Below, piece by piece: positions 48,390 through 60,383 of a DNA stretch of 64,000 nucleotides (position 1 is its first letter; each line of letters opens with the position of its first letter). The position numbers and the translations under genes are program-made. The notes beneath the pieces are model-generated. The model had not been told where the DNA came from. It ran no database searches and was given only the letters and a program-made list of their open reading frames with translations. Source of the DNA: Toxonevra muliebris (Eukaryota > Arthropoda > Insecta > Diptera > Pallopteridae); NCBI GenBank assembly GCA_963691655.1, contig OY829326.1:35801989-35865988 (forward strand). Direction: 5' to 3'.

Positions 48390-49415
48390 AACTTTTCATC
48401 TCATATTCGAATTCAAAGGCCAAAAATCTGTGAGTGAGTGAGTGAATCCAATAAGTTTTACAGTTTCATGTCAACCATATTAAATCTTCCATTTTGAATT
48501 CTCAATTTTAGACCTCATATTTGGATGCAGCATCCCAAAATTCTTATATACAGAATGTGAATTTCAAGGAATACTTCCAGAAATTTTTTTATTTCACAGC
48601 CAGCATATATGCGTGCACGTATAATATACATAATCGCTGAAAGGGGCTGACATTGTCCACAATTGCAATAACATAAGGACACGAAATACAGTGTCAACGT
48701 CAGCGATACCACAATGACGACGACGAAGATTACGACAGTGCCAGCGATGATGATGATGATGATTGCTTCAGAGAATATTCATTGCATATAACAAAGCAAA
48801 GCGCATGCATGCGATAGGAGGAGAAGGATGGGAAGAGAAGGATCTGGATGATATCTGGAATGAAAAAGAAGATAAAGCCTTGATAAAAGCGACTCTACTT
48901 TCTTTTGGTTATACGTGACCTGAATTTCAAACTTCGTATCCAATGTTGTAAGTACGAATGAAATTTTGAATTTGATTGTGAAGTACAATCAGACGCTGTT
49001 TTGGTATTTTGAGAGTGCATGCAACATTGTGCGGCAACATACATCTTATACATAAATGTATATGCTGTTTGTACACCGTGTTCATGTTCGTGCGCTCCAT
49101 CATATGTGGCGACAACACTCACAAAGTAAACCAAGTTAGAAAAGTTCAAATTGCTGCTCACAAAAAAACAAAAATTGGAAGCAAAGTCGAGCATCTACAA
49201 AATGAAAAGATTCATATCTCAATGAGATTGATGTACGTACGTCGAGCTGATGCGATGCAGAGCAAAGATGTTGTGAGTTGAGTGGTTGTGGATATTTCTT
49301 TTGAAATAGCATTGGCTGCCACTTAAAATGGCTGTCACTTCTGCTGTTTATTTTGTGTTTGTTTTTGTGTGTCACTTCCTGTGTGTGGCTTGTATGCCTA
49401 TGTATTTTATGTGTA

Positions 49416-49437
49416 TGTGTGTGTGTGTGTGTGTGTA
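49416..49437. repeat. GT microsatellite
   Basis: An uninterrupted run of about ten GT units inside a longer TATG/GT-rich stretch (49395-49440). Confidence 0.85.
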
Positions 49438-51027
49438 TGATGTTATCTACCGATTGAGGTTCATTCTACTTCATATCCACATTGTACATGGATAAATCAA
49501 ACTTTTTTTGTGTGCCTTAGTGTATGTGTACATGTGTGTGTTATCATATTCTGTCTTATTTTCTTGTCTTTATGTCTGAGTGTTGTCTGCCCTACAGTGT
49601 TGAAAAAACGAAGTAAAGGCACAATCAAAATATTTTGAATACACAAGACTCGAATAGGAACTGTCAACTATTGTGATTGCATTATCACAAATTAACGTTG
49701 TCTAAATAATGTTTAAGGCAATGTTAAAGCACCCTCTCATTTGGGAAGTAAAGTTGATCATTTGTGCATGTTTTGCAACATTGTAATTTTCACATACAAC
49801 TCGTTTTTGGCTGCAGACGCTTTTTGATTGGCACGAATCCCATGCCAAAAACTATTATTTCATCCGCCATATTCTGAAAATCTCAAAATAATGGAAAAGG
49901 TCTAGTCGTATTTTAGTCACAGAATCTAAACTGTAACTTTCTTCGGAAGATATCTTCAAACACAATATCTTCCTCTTCTTCTTTTACGGCACAACAGTCC
50001 ATGGAGAGCAAAGAGCGAACTTTTTGCTAAATCTTCTTTCAGAATTACACTCCGGTTACTCTTTTACACAGATTTGTTTAGACTGGACTACGATATTATT
50101 CAAAATATGAAGAAAATGCTTCATTTTTATTATCTTTATTTTAATTGTTTATGTTGCATTACAAAAATTGCATGATATAAAATATATGCTTGTTTATGCG
50201 TAAAGAGTAGCGTAATTTACGCAGCGTAATTTACTCTCTCGCCTCGACGATCAAGTGTTATAGATTATTATTTCTGGCGTCTAAGGTTCGATCCAAGGCA
50301 TGACCGTACGTTTTTCTTAAAAAATTATTTTTATATTATTTATAATATTCCTTCTATACAGGTTCAGTTTAATTCGGATTTATCTGAAAGGACGATATTT
50401 GACCATTCCAGTGAAATCTATATTTTCGTCTTTTTAGTTTGCGTAAGTCAATTTTTATAAGTTGATACGTGAGAAATAGCTGAAATAGGAGGAAAGGTAG
50501 TTAAAACCAAAGCAGTTATTCTATATGAACAAAGGAAACTTAAGGAAGCTTAACTTCATACTTGAAAACTGAAGTTTGACTCTATTAAAAAATATCTTAC
50601 TTAAATAACTTTTTGAATAAGTAATAAAAATTTTTCATTTTTATTTCTTTTAAGTCACCTTCCAATTAGTATCTGTATTGTTATATATTTCAAACATAAG
50701 TTCTAGATAAAAATATTAAGATTATATTAGATGCACCGAAATGGTCATGTTTTTTATATTTCGAGTCGCTAGTACCAGTGCCTGGTGCTTGAGAAGATTA
50801 CCTTAAAATCGAATTTTTCAAATTTTAAACCCCTTTTTGAACCCCATGTTTTCTCCATGTTTTGTTTTTTGGTAGCCAAAGCCGCTCAAACCATTATTGA
50901 AAAAAATATTTTTGATTCCAAAAAGTTTCGGCTAAAATTGTTTTATACACAATTTTAATTTATATATTTTTGTATGTCAACAAGAAAAATTTTAGGACTT
51001 AGGAATATGAAAAATTAAATTAATAAG
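49438..51027. other. Stretch without a recognisable gene
   Basis: Contains a short match to the 3' end of the AGT-tailed SINE near 49975-50005 (ACGGCACAACAGTCCATGG on plus) and a B-box-like GGTTCGATCCAAGG near 50286. Otherwise AT-rich with no coding signal. Confidence 0.45.
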
Positions 51028-51030
51028 TTA

Positions 51031-51332
51031 GACGACCTCGATAGTCTAGTGGGTAGTGCAATAGACTTTCATCCGGGAGGCTCGGATTCAATTCCTGTCT
51101 GTTGCTTAATAGTCATAACTTTCTTATATACACTATCAATATGAAGTGTATGAGAATTATAAGATAGTGTACAAGTACACACCTTGGTTGGTTATGGCAA
51201 AATCACCAAGCCGATAAAAAATTGTCACACCGCCGTTCGGAATCGGCGTTAAACTGTAGGTCAAACTATGTGGTATCACAATCGGCCATTCTGGCCTAAG
51301 TGTGTCTCTCGACAGCCACTCCAACCCAACCC
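51031..51332 (+). mobile_element. tRNA-Glu-headed SINE, single-headed copy
   Basis: The head GACGACCTCGATAGTCTAGT, the anticodon-arm region ACTTTCATCCGGGAGG and the B-box GGATTCAATTCC match the head at 14388-14312. The body with CCTTGGTTGGTTATGGCAAA and CGGAATCGGCGTTAAACTGT is also shared. After the core the sequence differs from the dimeric copy: it continues GTGGTATCACAATCGG and ends CCAACCCAACCC, with no second tRNA-like unit and no AAT tail. Target duplications were not found. Confidence 0.8.
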
Positions 51333-52023
51333 TAGACTTGATAAAATGGAAGTTATTAATTTTTGAAAATGATATTTTGAGACATATTCCAAAGCTTTAA
51401 GTGACCCCGGTTCGCGAAATCACGAAAAAAAAAATATAATTATACCTGTCGACATATAAAAAATCATCTAATTAGATTGATGGAGTGTTAGGTATTGGTC
51501 TTTCCTCTCTGGAATTATCTGTAAAAATGTGGGTCAAACTTGAACTTAGAGATATATTTCCTTCTAAAAAATTGTCATAGAATTTCTTGTACATAAATTT
51601 TATATCAATTTGGCTCATCCGTTATGTAAGTATATGTTATAAACTCAATGTTATAAAGTACGATTAATTTTGTAAATGTACATAATTATGAATATTTCTG
51701 TAATAACAAACAATCACAGATGAACTCTCTCATGCATGCAGTGGTTTACATGTATTCAGATATAAGCACATAGGAATGAAAATGTGTATGTATAATTGAC
51801 ATATTTTTTATCGTTTGTTGTTGTTAATCTGTTTTTCAAATTATTAATGTAATCTTTATTATAAATTTTATGAAGTTTTTATTTATGTTTCTACCTTCTT
51901 CTATCTCTCTCTCTCTTTTTTTCTCTTACTCTAAGTATCTTCAGTTCTCAACTCTTTAATTTTTGCTTTTTATGAAAATTGTGAATAAATAAATGACAGT
52001 AATGCCCTCGATTCACACATACA

Positions 52024-52376
52024 CATGGGCGTAAGTAGGGAGGGGAAGACAATCCAAACCAAAAACTTTCCAAAAGTATTAATTTCTTCAATCAAGAACC
52101 CGCATATATTATTATTTGTTGGCTTTTCAAACAAACTTCTTCATAGCCCCTGAAGACACCTTTTATCCAACTTCAGGCCCATATTGTGGGAGAACTAGAG
52201 GTGATGGAGAAAAACTCAATACGCAGTCGTGACCAGTGATTAAATTACTATACCGTTAGAAAATCTCCCGCATAAATTTTTTGTTGCACTGTGTTATTAA
52301 AATTTATGAGATTATCATCGCTAAGGTGGGGGCAGGAAACCTAAACCCCCTCTGTCACCCATTGAATCCGCTAGTG
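52024..52376 (+). mobile_element. Short hAT-like non-autonomous element
   Basis: Left end CATGGGCGTAAGTAGGGAGG and right end GAATCCGCTAGTG resemble, with decay, the CAGTGGCG.../...ATCCGCCACTG ends of other elements here. The interior carries the dispersed repeat also found at 10779-10949 and 11118-11262. A similar right-end block recurs at 53530-53606. Target duplication is not clear. Confidence 0.5.
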
Positions 52377-52403
52377 TGCATAGCATATATTCACATGAAC
52401 TTA

Positions 52404-53482
52404 CAGTACTGCGCAAATCAAAAGCAACCAACCTAGGCATACCATCCTTATTACGTTTTGAGAAGTTTTATTAATTTTTTTTTAAAGAAAGTAGATTTAA
52501 TTCGTTCTTAAACGATTGAATTATACAATGAGAAACTAAAAAGTTAGAAAAAAATGTAAAAAAAAAATTATTTTAAAAAAGTCAAAAAAATATGCACTTA
52601 GGGCTGTGCAAAACAAAAGCAACAACTTTTGGATATGCCATATTTTTATTCATTACTTCACATCTGCGAGGCATTGACTTTCTTTACTTGATGAATGTCC
52701 TCTTGGGTGCCATTTCCTACTTTTATTTCAAATCTATCCCAGCCTATCCCTGATTTGGAAGTGGTACCCACCCACTCTATGTTCCGAGGTTCCGAAGTAG
52801 GTTTCAATGAGTTAACCTCGAATGGTAGTGGCAACTCATGAGTGAAATAAACTCTTCTCTATGCTAATCAATCTAAAATAACTTTAATGCGCGTTTCGAG
52901 TAGATTTCATGTCCAAATATTCCACAAACTGACAATTCCCACAGTGGCTGATGAATTATTTCCGGTTTCCGGAGCTTCCCTATGGATTAGGTGGTCAATA
53001 TTTAAATTTATTTCGTGGAAAGGATAAAGACCATTGAAATTCGTGATTGATTCATGATTACTTAAGACTTAAGACTTTTACTTAAGCCACTACAAAGCCT
53101 TATTTGACCTCCATTAAAGGTTGAACAATTATACTCCTGAAGCTATAGACAAAAAACAATAGCATAAGCTTTAATGACCGGTAATCCAAAAACATAAAAG
53201 TACTTAATTGTAAGTTATGTAATTTAAAAACTATTTACTTGCTGTCAAAATTTGTCGTCTGTTAAATGAATGGGATAAAAGCGATTTTCCAATATATTGT
53301 ACAAAATCAACGAAAGGGTTAGCAAACTAATTTATTCAAATGCAAGAAATTCAAAAAATTCCACCCCATGCTCGCCAGTGACTTTACAGAGCAATATTTA
53401 AGTCGTCCTCCTATGCTACATAAATCCATTTTCTTTTAAATAAATATGCCAAGATTTGTTGCTTTTGTTTTGCACAGTACTG
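52404..53482. mobile_element. Tc1-like element with CAGTACTG inverted ends
   Basis: Left end CAGTACTGCGCAAATCAAAA and right end (on minus) CAGTACTGTGCAAAACAAAA continue to GCAACCAA and GCAACAAA, giving a 27-bp inverted repeat with three mismatches. The left flank is TA; the right flank now reads AA. A second copy of the terminal motif, GCTGTGCAAAACAAAAGCAA, lies at 52603-52622, about 200 bp inside the left end. That resembles the inner direct repeat of Tc1-like IR/DR elements. No transposase frame is intact. The element sits between two similar hAT-like right-end blocks. Confidence 0.8.
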
Positions 53483-53529
53483 AATACAATAACAGATCCA
53501 AAAAGGTTTCTTTAATATTACAACAACAA

Positions 53530-53606
53530 ATCATAATGATTGAAATTTTCGTTGAGAAGGGAAGGGTTTCATCCCTCAGTACCTTCTCCTCTTAGATCCG
53601 CTGGTG
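53530..53606 (+). mobile_element. Right-end fragment of a hAT-like element
   Basis: The segment ending TTAGATCCGCTGGTG matches the last 75 bp of the element at 52024-52376 (GAATCCGCTAGTG) with moderate divergence. Its left part is missing or replaced by the Tc1-like element. Confidence 0.5.
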
Positions 53607-54357
53607 CACACATTTAAGCAAAGTACTAAGTACCCCAGTACTCAACTTTGAACACGAATGCAAACGAACGCTTTGTCAATCCGCCATTTTATCAGTGGAT
53701 CATTGCGCTGCACAGTGTTACCATCTTTTCACATTTACTCTCACATTAAAATTAATGTAGCAAATTGTAAAACAAATAATAAAGGATAAACAGAATTAAA
53801 AATATAAAACACACAATGAAAACAGCTACAACAAACAAAAAACAACAACGTGTACAACAAAAACAACACCAACAATTTAATACATACATACATGCTCAAC
53901 CAATGGTATCAGAATGCATTCTGATGCGCATCTATTAAAGCGTTGGTTCATATTTTTTAAACATTAAACTGCATTCCATTAATTTTTCTTCTTTTCTGGT
54001 GTATCCGGGGAAAAATTATAATTTTTTATGAAGTTCTGTTTTAAAAAAAAAAAAAAAAAAACCGCAACAGCTAGAATCCGTACTACACGCCGAATTACCC
54101 GCATTGTACTGTATTGTGGGAATAGGACAAGCTCGAATTAAAAAAAATTGTATTTCCCTTTTGCTTTTTAGAATCCCTTTCGAAAAAAAGGAAACATTTG
54201 TATTACAAATAATATAAGTTACTTTAAGAATTTTTTATTGAAAAAGAAATTAAAAATCCAAAGTAAATTGTAAGAAAAAAATATTACGAAGTGCAATCAC
54301 AAAAACAGAAAGTGCTCGAAATAAACTGAAAAAAATGGTCGATACAGACAATGCAGT

Positions 54358-54440
54358 TCTCTTTCTCACTCTTCTTTCTTCCTCTCTCTCTTCTTTCTTC
54401 CTCTCTCTCTTCTTTCTTCCTCTCTCTCTTCTTTCTTCCT
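54358..54440. repeat. Pyrimidine minisatellite, 20-bp unit
   Basis: The unit TCTCTCTTCTTTCTTCCTCT repeats about four times with little variation. Encoded peptides (poly S/F/L on plus, poly R/E/K on minus) are artefacts. Confidence 0.9.
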
Positions 54441-54614
54441 CGCAAACAAACTGAAAAAATTAATGGCAATAATTGCCAAACGAGAGAATATCTATTCAAT
54501 TTCTCTCACTTATATATGGCGAGTTTGACCTGCTTCCAATCTGCTTCTAAAAGAAGCGCTATGGATACGTACTCAAGTTGAAATACATTAAATATTACCG
54601 TAGACGGTATACAC

Positions 54615-55815
54615 TAACGATGTCGATCCCGACATACTTTTCGGAATACAAATTTAAATTTCCGGATCCCGAGATTAAGCCCGGGACTGATAGTTATATC
54701 ATATCGTCGTCGTTCTGGCAGAATTCACTAAGTCCTTTTTTATAATTTCTGAGATAATGGTGCTCTACGCAGACTGGCAAAAATTAAAAAGTTAACAGAT
54801 TGATTCACACATTAATATACGTTGTAACTGCATCATCAAAAATTTAATTTATTGTGTCATTCGAATTATAGAAGCTAATTAATATGAATTAAACTAAAAA
54901 ATTAGTTTGGACTTAGTGATTTTTGCTTGAACAACGACTATATATAAAGTAAAAACTGAAAAATTATTAATAAGATTCAAGATATAACATATATGAATGC
55001 TTTTTCATGATATGTAAGCAGTGGCGAATTTTTGGGGTATTAGTGTGGTTCTGAATCGATGTGGAATACTGCAGTGATCAAATTTTTTATAGAGTCAGTA
55101 ATTAGCCGGGAGCGGAAAAAAGACAAAATAAAAATTTATAATCTGTAGTATTCAAAGATTTCCTAAATATTTTTTTATTTCCATATTTTTCTTTCTCCTA
55201 AGCGACGTAGGTAACCAGAAATAGGAAATTTTATTTTACCTTTTTTCCTCTCTCTGTTAATCACCTTTTCGGTTGGTTTAAGCCTTTAATCAACCATTTA
55301 TTCGCCAAGAACGTCAAAAATTTTAAAAATGTCTTACTAATCTTGAGGGGAAACAAATATATGAGATTTGTGAAAATTTGGGTAAGTCTGGCCAAGAACT
55401 TACTACAGCACATATTTTTGGAGTAGAATTTCATGTCAAATGCAAAAAATTTACTCCCATAAATTTAATAATTTGTGTTTTTGATGCAGACATTTTTCAT
55501 ATTTTTCAGTTTACAGGTTTTGCAATCTATGTATAAGCACCGTAAAATTTTAAAAATTAACGTTGTGTGTATACAGAGCCCGTAAAATTGATGTATTCTA
55601 AATTGAACATGATTCCCATTTAAATTTTTCGTCATTTGACTCTTGACTCAAAGATAAAAAAATATAATAATACGAAACAAAGATTTTATAAAAAAAGAAT
55701 AAAAATTTGAATTCCAATAAGCTTCCAATAGGAATCTCGAAAACCACGGATTTTTTGTTTTTTATTTTGGATCAATTTTAGAGAAAATCTTGCTATGTCG
55801 GGATTGACATCCCTA
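54615..55815. mobile_element. Element with TAGGGATGTC-like inverted ends
   Basis: Left end TAACGATGTCGATCCCGACA and right end (minus) TAGGGATGTCAATCCCGACA agree at 17 of 20 positions and both continue TA. TAGRGATG-type ends occur in hAT elements. The flanking 8-mers GTATACAC and ATATATTT share only the central TATA. Inside, at 55019, another CAGTGGCG-type end begins, so the locus looks nested. No transposase was seen. Confidence 0.6.
55019..55250 (+). mobile_element. CAGTGGCG-type hAT-like end nested in the preceding element
   Basis: CAGTGGCGAATTTTTGGGG starts here, and the block 55111-55210 is homologous to 20103-20200, ending in the shared TAAGCGAC. The right end was not located. Confidence 0.55.
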
Positions 55816-56469
55816 ATATATTTGTACATAAGCACTCACACATACACACACGCACACGCTCTCATGCAATCACATACGATTGTATTTTCAGTAAATAGCA
55901 TAAAAAATTCAAAAAAGCGCGTCAAACTTTTTGCAAATATTGTCATTGTTGTTTTTGATGGTGGTGTGGGACAACAATGGCGATGGTGGTGACGTCGGCG
56001 GTACCGCTGAGTGTTAAAGCCACAATAATGTGAGACAGACTTAAGTAATATGACAACTTTACTAAGTATTTTCATGTATACAACATGAAAAAGCAACCAG
56101 CAACAATAACAAATGATGTCACTTTAAATTCGTTTATTTATGTGCATACATTATGTAATTGTTAAGAATTTCGTTGAAATTGTTGTTTGCGAATGAAAAT
56201 GAAAATTTGCTCTTCTTTATAAGTTCTTCTTCCCAAAAAAATATGCTTGTGGTCTTTTGTTTGGAACGTGAGTAATTTAATTTTTCTTGATCTAAAGATG
56301 AATGCCGACCGGGGTAAATGCCTAGAAAACAGACGGTCGTGGAAGTTTTTACCAAAATCTTATTTAAGTGCGCAACTCAGCATAACAAGATTATTTGTTT
56401 TCAAGCTTTAATCTTAGAAAGGGTGCATTATAAAATATAAATTGGTTTGAGTTTAATATAAAATACAGA

Positions 56470-56595
56470 TATATTTACTCTCAATATCGTTGCGATATCT
56501 ATTAAATCTTGATATTGATAAGATTTTGAGAATCTATTAAATTTCGATATCGCTCGAAAACCTTTTCAATCTCGATATCGTAAATCTATACAATC
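56470..56595. repeat. Degenerate repeat of CGATATCG/GATATT words
   Basis: Four to five units of about 30 bp with an ATCT-CGATATCG core (AATATCGTTGCGATATCTAT, TTCGATATCGCTCG, CTCGATATCGTAAATCTA) separated by TTAAAT-like text. The words are palindromic. No coding meaning. Confidence 0.6.
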
Positions 56596-57964
56596 TTGTT
56601 TTTGGCGCTGTTAACTAAGCTGTCTCATAAATATTCTATGGTCAAAATGAGCAACAAAATAGCAGAGTACACGATAGCACCAAAAACCATAGAAGCGCTG
56701 TGGAATGATTTATATAGCCCCCTCTAGATCTGCCATTAGTCGTGGGCATTTCTTTTAAATGTTATGTAATAACCACAGTGTCTTCACCAATAATAACATC
56801 AACAACTCCGCTGCATAGCCAAACCAAACAAAAAAAAAATAAATTTTAACAAAAAAGACAGAAAATACAGTCACGAACTTCGAAATAAATAATGCAACTG
56901 CAAAATGTTTCCTCTTATCTCTCTCTCTCTCTCTCTCCCTCACTCTCTAGCCCTCTTTTCACCCTTATTTCTCCTTTTCGTCCGGATGAAGAATGCAGCG
57001 CTTAAAGTATGTCTGTGTAAATTCCGTAAGAGGAAACGGATTGAAATTTTTGGACTTAAAAACTTTCCATCCCTTGTTCGTGTCGTACGCATTACGATGG
57101 ATAACATCGTCAACGGATAACAAGCGACACTTAGTTAGTATACATATCAACACTGTCCGTGGGTCTTCCACTTTGAATTTCGTTGAATTCCGCTTACGAT
57201 GATGTCACTGGTGTTGGTTCTGTTGGTCACTATTCAACTAGTGGGCGTGAAAATTATGTTAATCCTTAAGATGAAGGTGATGATGATGTTGAATGGTGAT
57301 ATGATGTGAAGGATGATGATACTTTAACCGGCTTCAACAACATCAACTATTTTCATTTCAGTTTTCATTCTGTTACGACACACGGAAAAGCATTCCAGGA
57401 GGTAAAACTTTTGCGTAACTTTTGAATTCAATTTCGAGTTGACTTCTTTTTTTTTACTTCTTCGTCTGCTCGTAAAATATTCCATACTCTGACCGGAAAT
57501 ATGCGAAACGCATTTAAATTATATGTAAAGTATTTTATTTTGCTGTTGGTACGCTCAAACATATGTACGTACTGCAAGATGGAAAAAGAAAAAAACGAAT
57601 ACTTAGTAAATATTTAAAATGTAAGTTTTAAATGTACAATTTAATTTTGTATTTAATATTTTCTTAAAGGTACATTTTTTATTTTGAATTGATAGTAAAT
57701 GGTTAGTTGGTTGGTTGGTTAATGTGGTAGTTCAAACCCCGAATCTATTTAGCGATTGCGCACTGTTTTGATTTCTGATATAGGTGGTCTTTAGGACTCA
57801 TGTGTGGATTATATCCATCCCCATAGAGTTAGGAAGTTTGTGAATTCATTCGTGCATATTTTAGATAGTTTGAAGTATAGTTTCCATTAGGTTTTCACCC
57901 TGATTCGTCCTAAAACCGGACATTAGCTGAAAAAATCAAATATAGTTTCTTTTTCCTCTGTATT

Positions 57965-58530
57965 TTTATTATTATTATTGGGGTAGCGCACTGCGACCTT
58001 TCAGATCTATTGTGCCCCTTCATGGACTTATAGTATTTCCATAAGTCCGGCCTCCAGTAGAAATTTTAGAATGGATCCTACTTCTATGGAGCTGAGATTA
58101 TCATCTGGTATTTGGTGGTTACCCAGATTTCTTTTACGAATATGCATAAGTGCGGGGCACTGTCCTAAGATGTGTTTCGCAAATTCCTTATCATCTCTGC
58201 AAAACCTACATGATTCATTAGCTGTAATTCCCATTTTTGTTAGGTAATAGTTCAACCTACAATGACCTGTTAGAATTCCTGTAATGATTCTAAGACTATT
58301 CTTTAACAAATTCATACATTCGTTGAAGCGTTTTAGCTTATAGGTTCCTAATAGTGCTTTCGAATGCTCTAATCCCGGTCTATGTTCCCAGTATAATTTC
58401 CTTTGATTTTCTTCTTCTATTCCACAGAATGTCTCTGGACCTACGAAAGGAGTTGATGCTCCTGGATATTTACAGCTATGACAGTAGGTGTGTAAAGGGA
58501 CACTTTTTTTTGGCCGCTTGCTCACTAATA
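57965..58530 (-). mobile_element. 3' end of an I/LOA/Jockey-group LINE with AAT tail
   Basis: The minus-strand frame 58525-58028 (165 codons) holds the end of the RNase H region and the C-terminal domain. It has GASTPFVGPETFCGI after the place of A-D-E-L-A-R, later LTGHCRLNYYLTKMGITA, and then CRFCRDDKEFAKHILGQC, a Cys-Cys-His-Cys cluster. A-L-x-x-I-R-K-R-N-L-G and a hydrophobic end follow. This order is standard at the C-terminus of insect LINE ORF2. After the stop come about 50 bp with CACAATAGATCTGAAAGGTC and then (AAT)n, the 3' tail. The copy is 5'-truncated and its start is fused to unrelated or rearranged LINE-like sequence. The Cys cluster is intact, but RT and endonuclease are absent, so it cannot move itself. 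Confidence 0.92.
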
Positions 58531-58555
58531 TGCCAGAAGCCAGTAATGACTGCAG

Positions 58556-58828
58556 TCAATCGTGAGATATCCCACAGAATGTTAGCCTGTTCCTTCTACA
58601 ATTGGCACTCATTAGATATCTTTTTGATATTTTACTATTGACTGAGCTTGGTAGTATGAATACAAGTTCACCCTGAGATTCGTGCAGGATAGAGTCCTTC
58701 TGAGCAACGTTGAGCAGTCTGGTTAGCTCTGTAAGGCCCTCCTTTGTAGTAAGTAAGCGCCAGTCCTCAGGGTTAAAACCACATGTCCAAAATGCGGGCT
58801 CAATCTTTTTACATTTATTTTATTTTTG
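58556..58828 (-). pseudogene. Open frame upstream of the LINE end, possibly another LINE fragment
   Basis: A frame of about 90 codons on minus is open from near 58828 to a stop at 58558. It includes KIEPAFWTCGFNPEDW and TTKEGLTELTRLLNVAQK. I do not recognise this with certainty; it resembles tails of LINE ORFs after the Cys-rich cluster. In a different frame between the two blocks (about 58580-58450), SRLTAVITGFWHISEQAAK and then Y-C-H-S-C look like the start of another LINE C-terminal domain. If so, the locus is a mosaic of at least two LINE pieces. Confidence 0.35.
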
Positions 58829-59374
58829 GCAAAGCTATTTCTCTTCAGTTCTAGTACTTAGAATAGGGAACTTAAAACTTAGCATATTTTTAAAGTGTAA
58901 CTAATCTTACAAAAAATTAGGCACTAAAGAGGTTCAGCTAATCATTCGATAATTCCTTTGATTAGAAAGAGGATCCTAACGTCAGCTTACATATCCTAAT
59001 TCATGATTGTTTGTATTCCTCACCACATACATTTTACAGAATCCATTGGTGAAGAATTCAGTTACACTAATATATGGATCCTTTAACTACTGGAGAAACA
59101 TAGAGCACCTCCAAAAGATTTGTAATTCAGTTAATTTGAGTGATTACCAGGATGCGCATGTATTTTGTTAGCTGGTTTCGAGAACGTTAAGCGTAATACC
59201 AGACGAACATTTTTATGCACTGTATACACTATTTAATTCCATCTTCTTTTACGAATTTTTAATTCGACAATCAGAGCCACATTTGGAGTAATACAGTCTA
59301 TCTATTAAGAAGCTCGAAAGTTTCCAAAATAAAAAAATCTGAATATTCAACGCATACATAGAGTCAATCCTCAC
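58829..59374. other. Stretch without a recognisable gene
   Basis: AT-rich, frames short on both strands, no element ends seen except the hAT-like start at 59375. Confidence 0.5.
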
Positions 59375-60383
59375 CAGGGCCGTAGCCAGGATTTTGACTC
59401 AGGATGATGACTCTAACAACTAACAGATTATGGTTAATGACGAACGACGAATTAGATGTGATAATATCCTTTATGAAATATGGTGGTTTTAAATAAAAAT
59501 ATGAGAGGAAATGAGGCCAATCTCTATATTGGGGAACTTTTTTTCTTATGTAAATTATTGCGATTCATTTTCAGACTAAGGACAAAAGTGGATAAATGTC
59601 TTAAAGTTTTAGGAAAAATGGCCGAAAAAGACAAAAAAATTACAGAACAATCAATTTAAATTTTTTCAAATAAATATTATTCAATGTGCATTCCAATGCA
59701 TTTTTTATCATGAAGGACATAATTTCGATAACTCATTGACTTGCCATTACTGATGATACACACGACCTCAAAAAAATTACCAACAATACTAAAAATAGTC
59801 AGAGGCTCATTTTTTTCAAATGATTATCAGTGGGAATTTGGGCCATGATAAGGAATCCGGATGAGGTTGTCTTATATTCCCAAAATTCGTGCAGTCACTG
59901 CATTGAAAGAGATCTTTCTAGTCGTTGTGCATTGAGCAATAATGGGTTAAAGAATTAATTACATTTTAAGATTGTTTCCTAAAACTTTGGAGCTGATCCA
60001 CTACTACTGCCCTACATGGGCTTTGCGAATAAAATGGTTCCTAGTGAAAAAATTTAAAACCCAAAAATATAATTTTTGACCTTTTTTAAAAATTGGAGAG
60101 CTGAACACTGGCGTGCTACAAACCTCGAAATCCAGAAATTATAGGCTGAATCATGCCCTTCCAAATGAGCCCTAAACCCGAAACTTTAAATCAAAAAGAG
60201 TTACTGACCTAGAAAAACTATAAATGCTCAGGATTGCTCAGCATCACCTTCTCTTTTTGTATCCAAAGTCAGACCTCATGTCAATAGATTTTATTTTGAC
60301 TTTTTTTTCATCCACTGGTAATTAATATCAAAAAATAGAAGAAAGTTTGAACCCCCAAAATCTCCCCCCTAAATACGGACTTG
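59375..60383 (+). mobile_element. hAT-like non-autonomous element with 8-bp target duplication
   Basis: The left end is CAGGGCCGTAGCCAGG. The right end, read on minus, is CAAGTCCGTATTTAGG, which preserves CA, G, CCGTA and AGG. ATCCTCAC (59367-59374) and ATTCTCAC (60384-60391) differ at one base and are a convincing hAT-type target duplication. The 1009-bp interior has no open transposase frame. A second copy of the family lies in inverted orientation from 63033 to the window end. Confidence 0.85.

Noticed and set aside
50270..50310. B-box-like GGTTCGATCCAAGG, and a similar site near 46631 (GGTTCGATTTTTGAC)
   Set aside because: These two regions share some text and might be a further tRNA-derived SINE, but no A box, tail or target duplication could be identified.
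57700..57960. A further LINE 3' end upstream of the AAT tail, with GGTTGGTTGG repeats
   Set aside because: A minus-strand F-T-N-F-L-T-L-W-G-W-I stretch resembles some LINE ORF ends, but it is short and unsupported by any Cys-rich motif.
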